The notes beneath the pieces are model-generated. The model saw nothing but the letters and a program-made list of their open reading frames with translations. It was not told the DNA's origin and searched no databases. 64,000 nt of DNA. Source: Vibrio spartinae. GTDB taxonomy: Bacteria > Pseudomonadota > Gammaproteobacteria > Enterobacterales > Vibrionaceae. Both the position numbers and the translations under genes were made by a program. The stretch spans positions 3,835,001-3,899,000 of the forward strand of contig NZ_AP024907.1 of the NCBI RefSeq assembly GCF_024347135.1, in the 5' to 3' direction. Below, piece by piece: positions 28,111 through 36,693 of the stretch (within the stretch, counting starts at the first letter, position 1; every line of letters begins with the position of its first letter).

Positions 28111-28702
28111 GTAACCTTTCCTCCCTGACGCATCCAATTAATATTTCACCATCTCTGAGTACATAATTTTCAGATTCAATTTTTAAAGAATTTCTGGATG
28201 TTAAAATAACAAGATCATCAATATCATTATGCTTAAACCGTTCAATCACCAGTAATGAACCCACCTGATATCGATGTGTAAATGGCGTTGTAATATTCAA
28301 ACCGATCATATTGGATTCATCCGAGAAATAATACGTCGTCGGATGAACAACAATTAACTCACCAATATATTTATCTAGTGAAGCAATGAGCTCTTTTTCA
28401 TTAACAATCGGGATACACAACGGATTTTTATTGCCGTCCGGAGAGATTAATTGATTGCGGTACTCAATGGCTTCCAGATTACTCTCTTCGATGACCCGAC
28501 ACGTCGTGCCAAAGAAACTCGCAATCTTCTCAACCGTTTGAGTCTGAATTCGATCGACTTTACCGTCCAGAATATTGTAAATGGTCGTTCTGGTTATTCC
28601 CGTGCGTTCAGAAAAGGATTTCTTACTTTCGTTACGACTTTTCATCGCATAAGAAATATTACTTTTAATATTATCTATTTTTTCTTGTTTACTTAATTTC
28701 AT
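28100..28702 (-). CDS. XRE-type transcriptional regulator of the queuosine operon
   Basis: A 200-residue protein with an N-terminal Cro/CI-type helix-turn-helix (residues about 15-70: SFSERTGITRTTIYNILDGKVDRI) and a C-terminal beta-rich half of unknown family (IPIVNEKEL onward, with YQVGSLLVIERF) that could bind a ligand. It overlaps the transporter gene and precedes it, so it probably regulates its own operon, perhaps sensing a queuosine precursor; this is inferred from position. The start at MKLSKQE is chosen by homology to the domain border. Upstream in-frame starts exist and the ribosome site is weak (GGCGG). Confidence 0.75.
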   Translation of the reverse strand: MKLSKQEKIDNIKSNISYAMKSRNESKKSFSERTGITRTTIYNILDGKVDRIQTQTVEKIASFFGTTCRVIEESNLEAIEYRNQLISPDGNKNPLCIPIVNEKELIASLDKYIGELIVVHPTTYYFSDESNMIGLNITTPFTHRYQVGSLLVIERFKHNDIDDLVILTSRNSLKIESENYVLRDGEILIGCVREERLHAE

Positions 28703-28772
28703 GTACCGCCCAACCATACGCCGTATCATAGAGATCAATAAATCGATACCTATTCAAAGCGAAACAAATTGC

Positions 28773-28786
28773 GTGATCTAGATCAA
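28773..28786. promoter_or_regulatory. Palindrome resembling an FNR site upstream of the queuosine operon
   Basis: GTGATCTAGATCAA contains a 12-bp perfect palindrome (TGATCTAGATCA) and matches the FNR consensus TTGAT-N4-ATCAA at nine of ten positions. It lies about 70 bases before the regulator start. It could be an FNR/CRP-family site or the operator of the XRE regulator. Confidence 0.4.
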
Positions 28787-28987
28787 CATTAAACAACCAA
28801 ATATTGAACATTTTTGGCTACGTTCTGTAAAATAACTAAAAGATTCCGTTTTTAAAATGATAAACAGCAAATTTACGACTATTGGTTAACTTTTAAATTT
28901 ATGATCAGTAGTCTTCAAAATCAATATAATATTAATTGTAAATTGCTAATTACATAAATATCAACAATCGGTGGTTAGGGTAATATT

Positions 28988-29200
28988 ATGGGCACAATGT
29001 CAGAACTAAAAGAAAATGAAAGCGGTGTGGATGATGTCTTATTCTGGTGCCACGTCGTTAGCCAGTGCAGCGTTCCAACGTCAGGAGAACTTTCGCCGGC
29101 TGAAAAAGATGCACTACACCGAGCCATCATGGCACTGCATACAACCACAACACTCTATACCAATAGTGTCACTGAGACCGCAGTGTCTGAAGTCATTTGA
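28988..29200 (+). CDS. Small hypothetical protein
   Basis: A 70-residue frame starting MGTMSELKENESG, preceded by TTAGGG about 8 bases upstream and by an AT-rich promoter-like stretch with TATAAT at 28925-28930. The product is acidic with a central SPAEKDALHRAIMALH helix and two cysteines; no family is recognised. Its stop lies inside a 22-bp tandem duplication. It may be a real small protein, but evidence is limited to the start context. Confidence 0.4.
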   Translation: MGTMSELKENESGVDDVLFWCHVVSQCSVPTSGELSPAEKDALHRAIMALHTTTTLYTNSVTETAVSEVI

Positions 29201-29239
29201 GTCTGTTGACTGGCATATTTGAGTCTGTTGACTGGCATA
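29196..29239 (+). repeat. 22-bp tandem duplication
   Basis: TTTGAGTCTGTTGACTGGCATA occurs twice head to tail (29196-29217 and 29218-29239) with no mismatch. The TGA stop of the preceding small gene lies in the first copy. The stretch from 29240 to 29465 holds no supported gene. Confidence 0.85.
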
Positions 29240-29465
29240 GAAGCACCGTTGTTGACGCTTTGTGAACCGGATTGCAGTCGAGTTTAGCAATCACCATGAT
29301 TGCACCACAATTCCTACCAATAAAACGGCTTGGTCACGCACTTTCCCTCATACCAGTCGTGTCATTTCTCATTACCAGCGTTCTATGTTTCACCAATATT
29401 GGCGGCCAGTCGTTCTTTGTGACAGAGCCGCGTTGGTCTGTCGGTGTGCATGCTCGACGAGCAAA

Positions 29466-30641
29466 CTAACCGAGGCGGTTGAGACGCACCACCGGAATAT
29501 CTTTTCTAATCAAAGCACGGCTATTAATGGCTTTCATCGTCGTACCGTTAAGGTAGGACGCCTGATGAGCATAATAACTGTTCAGCGGATGATTATAGGT
29601 TTGGGGCGCTCTGGGGGGCAGGCCAATCAAGGTGTCTTGCCGGGCGTTGCTCTTTTGAGATTGAATCGTCAGCACATCGCCAATTTTCAACACCATCGGA
29701 TCAGCATGATACTGAGGATTTAAATCTAATAGCGCTTTGGCTGACAAGCCATAACGCACCGCTATCTCAAGCCAGCTCTCTCGTCGGTTGGTCCCGGGAA
29801 TCCGCTGCACGGTATGGAGTGTATCTGCTGCGTTTTTTTGTGTATTCTCAACATGCTGCTCCAACGGCCGCAGGACAACCGGCTCACGCGTGATCTCTAG
29901 TAAAGCCTGAAGATCTAATCTGACAGCATGTTTGTCCAGCCACGTTTCATTCAAAGCATCCAGTTGAGCTCTTGTGATCGGTTTCTTCAGGTAAAGCAGA
30001 TGCTGATTATGCACATCCCGGCAACCCATCTTCCAGAACACCAGCAACGCATCATGGGCACAAGGACAACCTCGCGCCTGATTGAGTTTTTCATGCCGCG
30101 ATAACGTGGCATAGAAACTCCCCGAACCACCCGGCATCAGATGGTATTCCTGCACCAACCGGGCCTGATGAAAATGGTAAATATATCCTTCGGTTGGCAG
30201 CCCCAGATGGTCACCAACCTGAATTGCCGGCTGGACCGGTATAAATGCCTCGCGCACAAAACCGGAACCAATCGGCTTGACCTGAATCGGATGCGGAACA
30301 CTAATCCCCAAAGGACTGAGGTCATTAAAAGCCATAATCCGTTTCGGGTCGTTATAAGCGGTATAGTAAGTATAACGGGTGCCATATTCTGTCGAATATT
30401 GATTCTGCGGGCTGGTCGTCAGCTCAACCTCCTGCCCTCTCAGGGCAAACCCATAGCGAAGCATTGCACGACGGGATTCATCCGAACAGGCGATTTCCAA
30501 ATGATATTCGAACCTGACATTCGGGATCTGATCCGGACGTTCCGGAAGCGTCGGTGCTGCACAGTGAGAAGAGGTTGAAAAGGAAGACTGAGAATAGTTC
30601 GATTCTGCAAGGATATCGGCACTGATTTTTGACTGAATCAT
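29466..30641 (-). CDS. LysM-domain protein of unknown function
   Basis: A 391-residue protein without signal peptide. Residues about 40-230 form a beta-rich region of unknown family (FEYHLEIACSDESRRAMLRYGF). A LysM-like domain lies at about 285-335 (ESWLEIAVRYGLSAKALLDLNPQ, ending LKIGDVLTIQ), which usually binds peptidoglycan or acts as an assembly module in contractile systems. A cysteine pair (CPCAHDALLVFWKMGC) is notable. Cytoplasmic LysM proteins without a signal often go with type VI or eCIS loci, and an eCIS lies 2 kb to the right, but three unrelated genes separate them. The start has no strong ribosome site. Confidence 0.55.
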   Translation of the reverse strand: MIQSKISADILAESNYSQSSFSTSSHCAAPTLPERPDQIPNVRFEYHLEIACSDESRRAMLRYGFALRGQEVELTTSPQNQYSTEYGTRYTYYTAYNDPKRIMAFNDLSPLGISVPHPIQVKPIGSGFVREAFIPVQPAIQVGDHLGLPTEGYIYHFHQARLVQEYHLMPGGSGSFYATLSRHEKLNQARGCPCAHDALLVFWKMGCRDVHNQHLLYLKKPITRAQLDALNETWLDKHAVRLDLQALLEITREPVVLRPLEQHVENTQKNAADTLHTVQRIPGTNRRESWLEIAVRYGLSAKALLDLNPQYHADPMVLKIGDVLTIQSQKSNARQDTLIGLPPRAPQTYNHPLNSYYAHQASYLNGTTMKAINSRALIRKDIPVVRLNRLG

Positions 30642-30890
30642 ACGGGTTCACTGACGTTTCTTATTGATGAATACGGGACTATTTTAACCAACGCGAATGA
30701 AACGCTACAAGGTGCTTATTCTACACAAAAACAGACCGATGTGTATGCAATGCTCAATTGCAATTTAAAAACCTTGAACCAATGTAGCGATTCTGCGCAC
30801 TTTCTATTAAACGTATCAATCATAACGTCAATACGAGAAATTAAGTCAAGGTAAAGCAAAATGACAATAGCACAATGTGAAAAGATTACC

Positions 30891-30917
30891 GGTTCAGGAC
30901 ATCCCGCGTCCTGAACC
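30891..30917. terminator. Hairpin at the end of the EVE gene
   Basis: A perfect 10-bp stem (GGTTCAGGAC, 7-base loop, GTCCTGAACC) overlaps the last codons and stop of the leftward gene at 30894. On the minus strand it is followed by GGTAATCTTTT, a weak T-run, so it is a probable transcript end. The next 173 bases to 30718 show no gene. Confidence 0.6.
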
Positions 30918-31367
30918 AGAAAACAACGCCATTTGCACCGGTGAAGAGAACTGACGCAGCATCGCATGCATAATCGTCTCAAAATCCCCTTGTGAAATTT
31001 CGAACAGACCATAGCGAAACTTCGCTCCCCAGGAACGGCTTCCATCGTGAAAGTGCAAGGCGGGTAACAGCGGGTAAATATCCGTCGGATAAGCATCGAA
31101 CCACTGCACATTCCGGCGATATGGAAGAAACCCGTTCCCCATATCAACCTGATATGGCTGTCCTTCCCGAATTCTCCCTATCGCCGTAAACGCCTGACAT
31201 TTTTCCGGGTAACCAAAACGTTGCTTCGGTGAATAGTACACCACACCATCTCCGGGAGAGAGCCGTTTGAGCGGAGCCGACTTACCATGACAAACCTGCA
31301 TGATTCCCCATTCACGGCCATTCCTGACATGATCGGCCGAAGCGACCGCAATCCAGTAACGAGTCAT
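30894..31367 (-). CDS. EVE-domain (UPF0310) protein
   Basis: A 157-residue single-domain EVE protein: [14 protein letters not shown] at the N-terminus, [13 protein letters not shown] in the middle and RRNVQWFDA near residue 90. EVE folds are related to PUA and YTH domains and bind modified bases in RNA or DNA, so a nucleic-acid-reading role is likely in general terms. Its start overlaps the stop of the VOC gene by four bases, so the two are co-translated. A YafY-like WYL regulator lies just upstream on the same strand. Confidence 0.85.
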   Translation of the reverse strand: MTRYWIAVASADHVRNGREWGIMQVCHGKSAPLKRLSPGDGVVYYSPKQRFGYPEKCQAFTAIGRIREGQPYQVDMGNGFLPYRRNVQWFDAYPTDIYPLLPALHFHDGSRSWGAKFRYGLFEISQGDFETIMHAMLRQFSSPVQMALFSGSGRGMS

Positions 31368-31747
31368 TTGCCAACCGCATACCGGATCCGATGACCATCC
31401 GGGTCTGTGACTGTGAATGCCGTCGCAAAATCCATCACGGCGGGTTCCTGAAGAATAGGAAACTCATTCAGCAAACAATGTTGATGCATTTGCTGGAAGG
31501 CATCCTGATCTTCCACAAACAGACACAACTCTCCCTGATTCTTTGATGGCAATGCTGAACCTGGGGTTATTGTCGGTATAACCGCACTTTGTTTCCAGAT
31601 ACCGAAAGTTAAACCATCATGTACCAGATACAAAACAAACTCACCGGAAGCTTGAACCGGATGACATCCAAACAGCGCACTGTAAAACACCTGACTTTTT
31701 TCTATATCCGCTACGTAGAAAACAACTGTACTTCTTAAAACTGACAT
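31364..31747 (-). CDS. VOC-superfamily (glyoxalase/bleomycin-resistance-like) protein
   Basis: A 127-residue protein of two beta-alpha-beta-beta-beta repeats typical of vicinal oxygen chelate enzymes: [20 protein letters not shown] in the first repeat and [19 protein letters not shown] at the end. Members include glyoxalases, dioxygenases and drug-binding resistance proteins; the substrate here is unknown. The ATG at 31747 has AGGAG seven bases upstream and is preferred to the GTG one codon earlier. Its stop overlaps the EVE gene start (ATGA). Confidence 0.85.
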   Translation of the reverse strand: MSVLRSTVVFYVADIEKSQVFYSALFGCHPVQASGEFVLYLVHDGLTFGIWKQSAVIPTITPGSALPSKNQGELCLFVEDQDAFQQMHQHCLLNEFPILQEPAVMDFATAFTVTDPDGHRIRYAVGK

Positions 31748-31853
31748 CACATCACTCCTGCTCTTTATAAGTTACAAATAGCTTACTCAGGCATGTTGTC
31801 AGTTTTTGTCAGTAGTGTTTGGGTCTATAGAATTTTGATCAATCGGGCTGTTT

Positions 31854-32555
31854 TCAATAGCGAGTTTGTTTATCAGCCACCCCCTGAGTTGCCTGCCATG
31901 CTTTTACTAAGTCTCGCTGACGACGGGGATAACGCTGTGTCGTATCATGGAAAGTCCGAATACGATCAACCCGGAAATGGCGGAATGCCTGCCGATTCTC
32001 ACACCAAGCAACTAACATATAACAAGCTTCAAAAAATCCCAGCAACACCGGCCAAAGTCGGCGAATTGTCAGGTTGCCCTGTTGGTCGACATATTCAATT
32101 TCAATAATGGACTCCTGACGTATCGCCTGACGTATCAGGGCTAAATCCACCAGTAACGGGGGCTTTTCCAGACCGGGGCCAACCCGGAACGTTTCCCGCT
32201 CCAATTGCCATTTCAGCGTATCGGGTAAGATCGCCGAAATCTTCGCAATCGCATGTCGCGCCGCCTGAGTCATGGCTGAATCATCCTGATGGGTTACCCA
32301 TTCAGCTCCCAGTAACAGAGCTTCCAACTCTTCGTAACTGAACATCAGCGGCGGCAACATAAAATTCGGCTTGAGGAGATAACCTAGGCCAGCCTCTCCT
32401 TCAATTTCAGCCCCCTGAGACTGTAAAGTCGCGATATCCCGGTAAATCGTCCGGACACTGACGTTCAGTTCATCTGCCAGTGTCGCAGCAGCAACCGGAT
32501 ATTTATGGCAACGGAGTAATTGCAGCAAGTCAAACAGACGTTGGGTTCGGGACAT
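31854..32555 (-). CDS. YafY-like HTH/WYL transcriptional regulator
   Basis: A 233-residue regulator with N-terminal HTH_11 domain (RTQRLFDLLQLLR, then ADELNVSVRTIYRDIATLQ) and a C-terminal WYL ligand-binding domain (IEIEYVDQQGN, then WPVLLGFFEACYMLVAWCE and FRHFRVDRI). WYL regulators sense nucleotides or small ligands and often repress neighbours. It lies 106 bases upstream of the VOC-EVE pair on the same strand and probably controls that pair. The start at MSRTQRL matches the family; the longer frame lacks homology. Confidence 0.85.
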   Translation of the reverse strand: MSRTQRLFDLLQLLRCHKYPVAAATLADELNVSVRTIYRDIATLQSQGAEIEGEAGLGYLLKPNFMLPPLMFSYEELEALLLGAEWVTHQDDSAMTQAARHAIAKISAILPDTLKWQLERETFRVGPGLEKPPLLVDLALIRQAIRQESIIEIEYVDQQGNLTIRRLWPVLLGFFEACYMLVAWCENRQAFRHFRVDRIRTFHDTTQRYPRRQRDLVKAWQATQGVADKQTRY

Positions 32556-32835
32556 AACGGGATTATTTTCCTGAATATGGGAACAAGGGGATAAAAGTAA
32601 TTCTAACTGATTCTCTGACCCACTGTCATTGCCGGGAGACATAGTACAGATAACGTTCGACACCTATCCTCTGGCGCATATGGCACTGATATCCCTGAAA
32701 TCGGAAAAATTCATTGTGCGTCATATTCATGCCGGGATTCGGGAGGATTGGTAGAACGGTTTTGTTTGGAACGGATCTGTACCCGAAGAATCCCATATCA
32801 AGCAAAAACTTGTTCCGATCTCAAACCTACTGCCT

Positions 32836-33897
32836 CTAAAACTTCGTCACCCATTTGAGTTTTTTATCGCCGACGGGATGACCTTCGTTTTCCAGATTAC
32901 AGAACTTATCAATCGTAAATTCTGGACTTAATCCCCCCGTATGAGCAACGGGATGTTTGTTATGTGTGGTCACATCAAAAGTCGTCGCGTCTGTCGCACC
33001 AATTTTTCTCACCTGCCGTGAATTAAAGTCTTGCAGACCTTCAATACTGGCATTGATTTTCACGTGATATTCACCAACTTTCGCGGTTGCCGTCACAGCA
33101 GTGCCACGCATTTCTGTTTTCAACTGGACCGGAAATGTTTTCTTATCCCATGTCACATTAAAGTCCAGCCACTCAGATGCAGAATATGTGACGAAACCAT
33201 TCGCAGCTTCTGCATCAGCAATCCCATAGGGAAGAAAGCCACTCAGAGTCTCCAGACTTTCACCAACAGCCTCTTTGTATTTCCCCCAGATTTCCTCTGC
33301 ATTCAAACTAAGAATCGAGTCCCATTTCAGATAATCATCCATCATCAGGTAAGAAGCCCGGTTGGGCTGACCCACCGTATTCACCCGATCAACAATGAAT
33401 TTATCTCCACTGCCACCATGTAGTGCCGCACCATGAGCCCCCTCATCATCACGAATCCCGGCGACATATCGCTTAAACTTGTGAAACCAGTCTGCCGTAT
33501 CCGACAATTCCGAATGTGTCTTTCCTTTAAGTTCAGCGTCATAAAATGCATTCAGTTCATTGAGTTGGTATAGGTTATTGTCATTATGAATATCCACAGC
33601 GATCAGAGCCAGATTGTCTCGTACCAATTTCTTGTTTGATTTCGTCTTCGCCCAATTGACCGCAGTCCCCATATCTTCAACTGTTCTTTGTACAATACCG
33701 GATGTGTTATTTCCGGACTGCGCTGCAGTCATTGAAGGAGCAGAATACTGCATTGCTGATCCGCTCCGTTCCTGCTTTTGCTGGATGACCGGCGATGCAG
33801 ATCCTCGGTTATCTTCAAGTGCCGTACGGCGCGCTTGACGCCGAGCCGATTGCTGTTGTGACACATCCCGCCCATGTTTAAGGTTCATCCGATACAT
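32836..33897 (-). CDS. Candidate eCIS cargo protein with shared N-terminal loading motif
   Basis: A 353-residue protein at the 3' end of the eCIS cluster. Residues about 14-40 are polar and likely disordered, and carry QARRTALEDNRGSASPVIQQ, closely matching the same region of the next upstream cargo gene. The rest (about 75-353) is of no family I recognise; it is aromatic-rich and ends LKWVTKF. Genes after the AAA+ ATPase in eCIS loci usually encode toxins loaded in the tube, so this is probably an injected effector. No catalytic motif could be picked out. The start with GAAGGAAATAGTG upstream is taken at MYRMNLK. Confidence 0.6.
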   Translation of the reverse strand: MYRMNLKHGRDVSQQQSARRQARRTALEDNRGSASPVIQQKQERSGSAMQYSAPSMTAAQSGNNTSGIVQRTVEDMGTAVNWAKTKSNKKLVRDNLALIAVDIHNDNNLYQLNELNAFYDAELKGKTHSELSDTADWFHKFKRYVAGIRDDEGAHGAALHGGSGDKFIVDRVNTVGQPNRASYLMMDDYLKWDSILSLNAEEIWGKYKEAVGESLETLSGFLPYGIADAEAANGFVTYSASEWLDFNVTWDKKTFPVQLKTEMRGTAVTATAKVGEYHVKINASIEGLQDFNSRQVRKIGATDATTFDVTTHNKHPVAHTGGLSPEFTIDKFCNLENEGHPVGDKKLKWVTKF

Positions 33898-33933
33898 CAC
33901 TATTTCCTTCTTTGTTTAGTTTCCGGAAGCCGC

Positions 33934-35193
33934 TCAATACTTCGATTCCAGTTCCTTAATCATGTTGTAGAGTGTTCTGACCACATACAGGTTGTTATCA
34001 GACCCTTTATCAATGGTTGATATTTCTTCCGACATTTTATGGGCAGTTTCACCATAGACTTCCAAATCATTCTCTTTTTTCTTCGCGGAATGACTGATTT
34101 TCTGATAAAGCGTTTCTTCCATCTCTATCAGTTCTCGGGCTTTTTGTTCAAGAAAATCAACTTTCTGATCTTCCGTTGTGAATTTCTCCCATTTCGTCAA
34201 CCACCCCTGAGTGCGGTCCATGCCATACGAGACCCGTTTGGCTCCGGGATGTAAATTCTCGTTCATCAGGACATTGTGGTATTCCAGTAGCAAGGTCGTG
34301 GTATTGTCCCCATTAAATCCTGACACGGTATTCTGCTTATGGTGCCCCAGTTCATGCAGAAGATTGCGTTCATAGTTCACCATTTTGGCAGTGATAAACA
34401 CGGCCCCCAGATGGTGATTATAAGCAGCACCACCAGCCAGACTCAGGAGATCCTGAGCCGTTGCTTCTTCATATTCGGATTCCTGGCCTGTACCGTACTG
34501 AGCCGACGTCATTGATAAATCCAACTCTTCTGCGCTGAATCCGATCACATGTCCCGGGGGATAATCCTTAAACTTGGTATTCGCCATCACTTTAGGTGGA
34601 ACTTCAACAATTTTATGACCGGAATCTGGGAGTCCTAATCGTTGGCAGGCAGCCCGAACAACAGCCGGATCGATGACTCGCTGGATCACTGAAGTCGATA
34701 ATTGCAAGGGGCCTCTTGTCTGATAAACCGATATCTGTGACGTGTTTGGTTCTATCGGGTATCTTTGTAAGGCTATTGCTCCCATCTGATCAGCTTCATG
34801 CTCCAGAACCGGACTATCATTCACCGCAACATGACCGACCGAAGTGGTTGCCTGAACCTGCCCTTTCGCCTGCTGAACCACATGCCCCAGCTCGTGAGGA
34901 AGATGTTTCTCCTGCCCGGAAGCAAGATGGATTTCACTGCCCTGCGCATAAGCGTGTGCCTGAACAGTTGCCGGTTTATCAGAGTTATAGTGCACTCTGA
35001 CGTGATCCAGACTCATCCCGGATAAGTTTTCCATGCCCGATTTCAACTGATCCGGCAAACCAGTATGGTTCGGTTGCTGCTGAATGACCGGCGTTGCAGA
35101 TTGCCGGTTATCCGCCAGTATTGCCCGACTCTGCCGCTGCGCCGCCTGTTGCCGGGACAGCGTCGGTTTGGATTTCAGTTCTGCGTGCGTCAT
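33934..35193 (-). CDS. eCIS cargo: DUF4157 domain fused to a second zinc-peptidase domain
   Basis: A 419-residue protein. The N-terminus has LADNRQSATPVIQQ, shared with the neighbouring cargo. A DUF4157 (eCIS core) domain follows at about 45-145 (MSLDHVRVHYNSDKPA, HELGHVVQQ at 100-108, EHEADQMG). Residues about 170-419 contain a second HExxH (LLHELGHHKQN, histidine at 280), then LLLEYHNVLMNEN and RVSYG, a layout like M91/NleD-type peptidases, which cleave host kinases. It is therefore probably a protease toxin delivered by the injection system, with the DUF4157 part perhaps self-processing. The assignment to M91 is by motif only. GGAGG precedes the ATG; the AAA+ gene ends 12 bases upstream. 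Confidence 0.75.
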   Translation of the reverse strand: MTHAELKSKPTLSRQQAAQRQSRAILADNRQSATPVIQQQPNHTGLPDQLKSGMENLSGMSLDHVRVHYNSDKPATVQAHAYAQGSEIHLASGQEKHLPHELGHVVQQAKGQVQATTSVGHVAVNDSPVLEHEADQMGAIALQRYPIEPNTSQISVYQTRGPLQLSTSVIQRVIDPAVVRAACQRLGLPDSGHKIVEVPPKVMANTKFKDYPPGHVIGFSAEELDLSMTSAQYGTGQESEYEEATAQDLLSLAGGAAYNHHLGAVFITAKMVNYERNLLHELGHHKQNTVSGFNGDNTTTLLLEYHNVLMNENLHPGAKRVSYGMDRTQGWLTKWEKFTTEDQKVDFLEQKARELIEMEETLYQKISHSAKKKENDLEVYGETAHKMSEEISTIDKGSDNNLYVVRTLYNMIKELESKY

Positions 35194-35205
35194 ACAACCT
35201 CCTGC

Positions 35206-36564
35206 TCAGTTGAGCTTGATGGTTTTATTATCTTTGAGAAATTCCTGCCGGATGCTATTGAGCAATTCATCCCGCCGGACGACCCTTGCTCCGCGACGAA
35301 TCGCTTGGAGCGCACACTGGCGAAGAATATTGACGATCTGCCCGCCGGTGACTTCAAACTCTGCGGCAATGTGCTGTAACTGAATCTCCGGACTCAGCTC
35401 ACAGACATTGTCAAAAGCATTGCGCCATAGCTGTAAGCGCTCTTCCGAGCCGGGGATGGCAAACTGGATCATACTTTGGAAACGGCGGGTAAAGGCTTCA
35501 TCCATATTGGCTTTAAGATTGGTTGCCAGAATCACCGTCCCGGGGAAATCTTCAATACGCTGCAACAGATAACCCGTTTGCTGATTGGCATGACGATCAT
35601 TCGATGAGGTCGCCTCAGTGCGCTTACCAAACAACGCATCCGCTTCATCAAAGAACAGAATCCAGTCTTTATAGCTGGCTGCATCAAAGACTTTGGCAAG
35701 GTTTTTCTCGGTTTCACCGATATATTTGGAAACCACCATCGACAAATCGACCCGATAGACCGCTCTTCCGGTCGATTGACCCAACAATGCTGCCGTCAGG
35801 GTTTTTCCGGTTCCGGGCGGGCCGAAGAACACAGCACGAAACCCCGGTTTGACCTTCTGATCGAGATGCCACTCATGCATCAGCGTGGCACCATAAGCCA
35901 GCCATGCGCGGATCTCTTCAACCTGATTCATCACCCGATAATCAAGCACTAAATCTTCCCATTGCAGCGGTGTTTCCAGAATATGAGCCGGGAAGCTCGT
36001 ACTCAGCTCCGGGCGAATCTGCTCACCGGTGATCAGATAATTGAGCCACGATTCACTGGCTTTAAAAACCCCGGCCCAGTCAGGCAAAGCCGGATCGACA
36101 GGGAGCAGTTCAGTGACCTGTTCGGCCATCAATCGGTGATGCGGTGAAAGAATATACATCACTTCCAGTCGCCACTGCGGGTCATTGGCTGTCACTAAAA
36201 AGTTCAGCGTCTGACCGGTCGGGATAAAGCCACTGAATGCTTTGTCCGTGATACCGCCAAACTCACTGAATCCCCGCTCAATCATTTGGTTCATGCCAAA
36301 CAGAATATCCAGCACTTCCGGGCGAATCGCAGGTGCCAGCGCTAAATCAAGCGCCAGACGCTCAAAGGTGTTCAGCTCCCATTCCAGCATCAAATTGGCA
36401 AACAGGCTGTCATTTTGTTCAAGCGATGGCGGTGGAATCTCTAACCAGTGATTTTCATACCCATCCTGTTTGAGGTAGCTACAAATCACTTGATTGATAA
36501 CCATAGAGAGCCACTCCATCTCCCGATAGAGTGCATTTAAGTTACGTTCCGGCGGGATAATCAT
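35206..36564 (-). CDS. eCIS AAA+ ATPase (Afp15/Pvc15-like)
   Basis: A 452-residue protein with a C-terminal AAA+ module: Walker A GPPGTGKT near 245, Walker B WILFFDEADALFG near 300, sensor region VILATNLKANMDEAFTRRF. The N-terminal 200 residues are specific to eCIS ATPases. These ATPases are needed for assembly or cargo loading in Afp/PVC-type systems. The start MIIPPERN is chosen because AGGAGG lies five bases upstream; an adjacent ATG or a frame extending to 36624 are alternatives. It precedes the two cargo genes. Confidence 0.9.
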   Translation of the reverse strand: MIIPPERNLNALYREMEWLSMVINQVICSYLKQDGYENHWLEIPPPSLEQNDSLFANLMLEWELNTFERLALDLALAPAIRPEVLDILFGMNQMIERGFSEFGGITDKAFSGFIPTGQTLNFLVTANDPQWRLEVMYILSPHHRLMAEQVTELLPVDPALPDWAGVFKASESWLNYLITGEQIRPELSTSFPAHILETPLQWEDLVLDYRVMNQVEEIRAWLAYGATLMHEWHLDQKVKPGFRAVFFGPPGTGKTLTAALLGQSTGRAVYRVDLSMVVSKYIGETEKNLAKVFDAASYKDWILFFDEADALFGKRTEATSSNDRHANQQTGYLLQRIEDFPGTVILATNLKANMDEAFTRRFQSMIQFAIPGSEERLQLWRNAFDNVCELSPEIQLQHIAAEFEVTGGQIVNILRQCALQAIRRGARVVRRDELLNSIRQEFLKDNKTIKLN

Positions 36565-36693
36565 CATCCCCTCCTTCGTTGTTGAGACGCTATAATCGAG
36601 ACCCGTCGTGACCATCATCGCCACGATAACCCCCTGAATACACCAATATCACTCGGTCATATTCAGGGACAGCGGCATCGCGTCTCAACCCGA

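Noticed and set aside
29272..29469. 65-codon plus-strand frame with a hydrophobic segment
   Set aside because: No ribosome site, overlaps a competing frame of similar quality, and no family is recognised.
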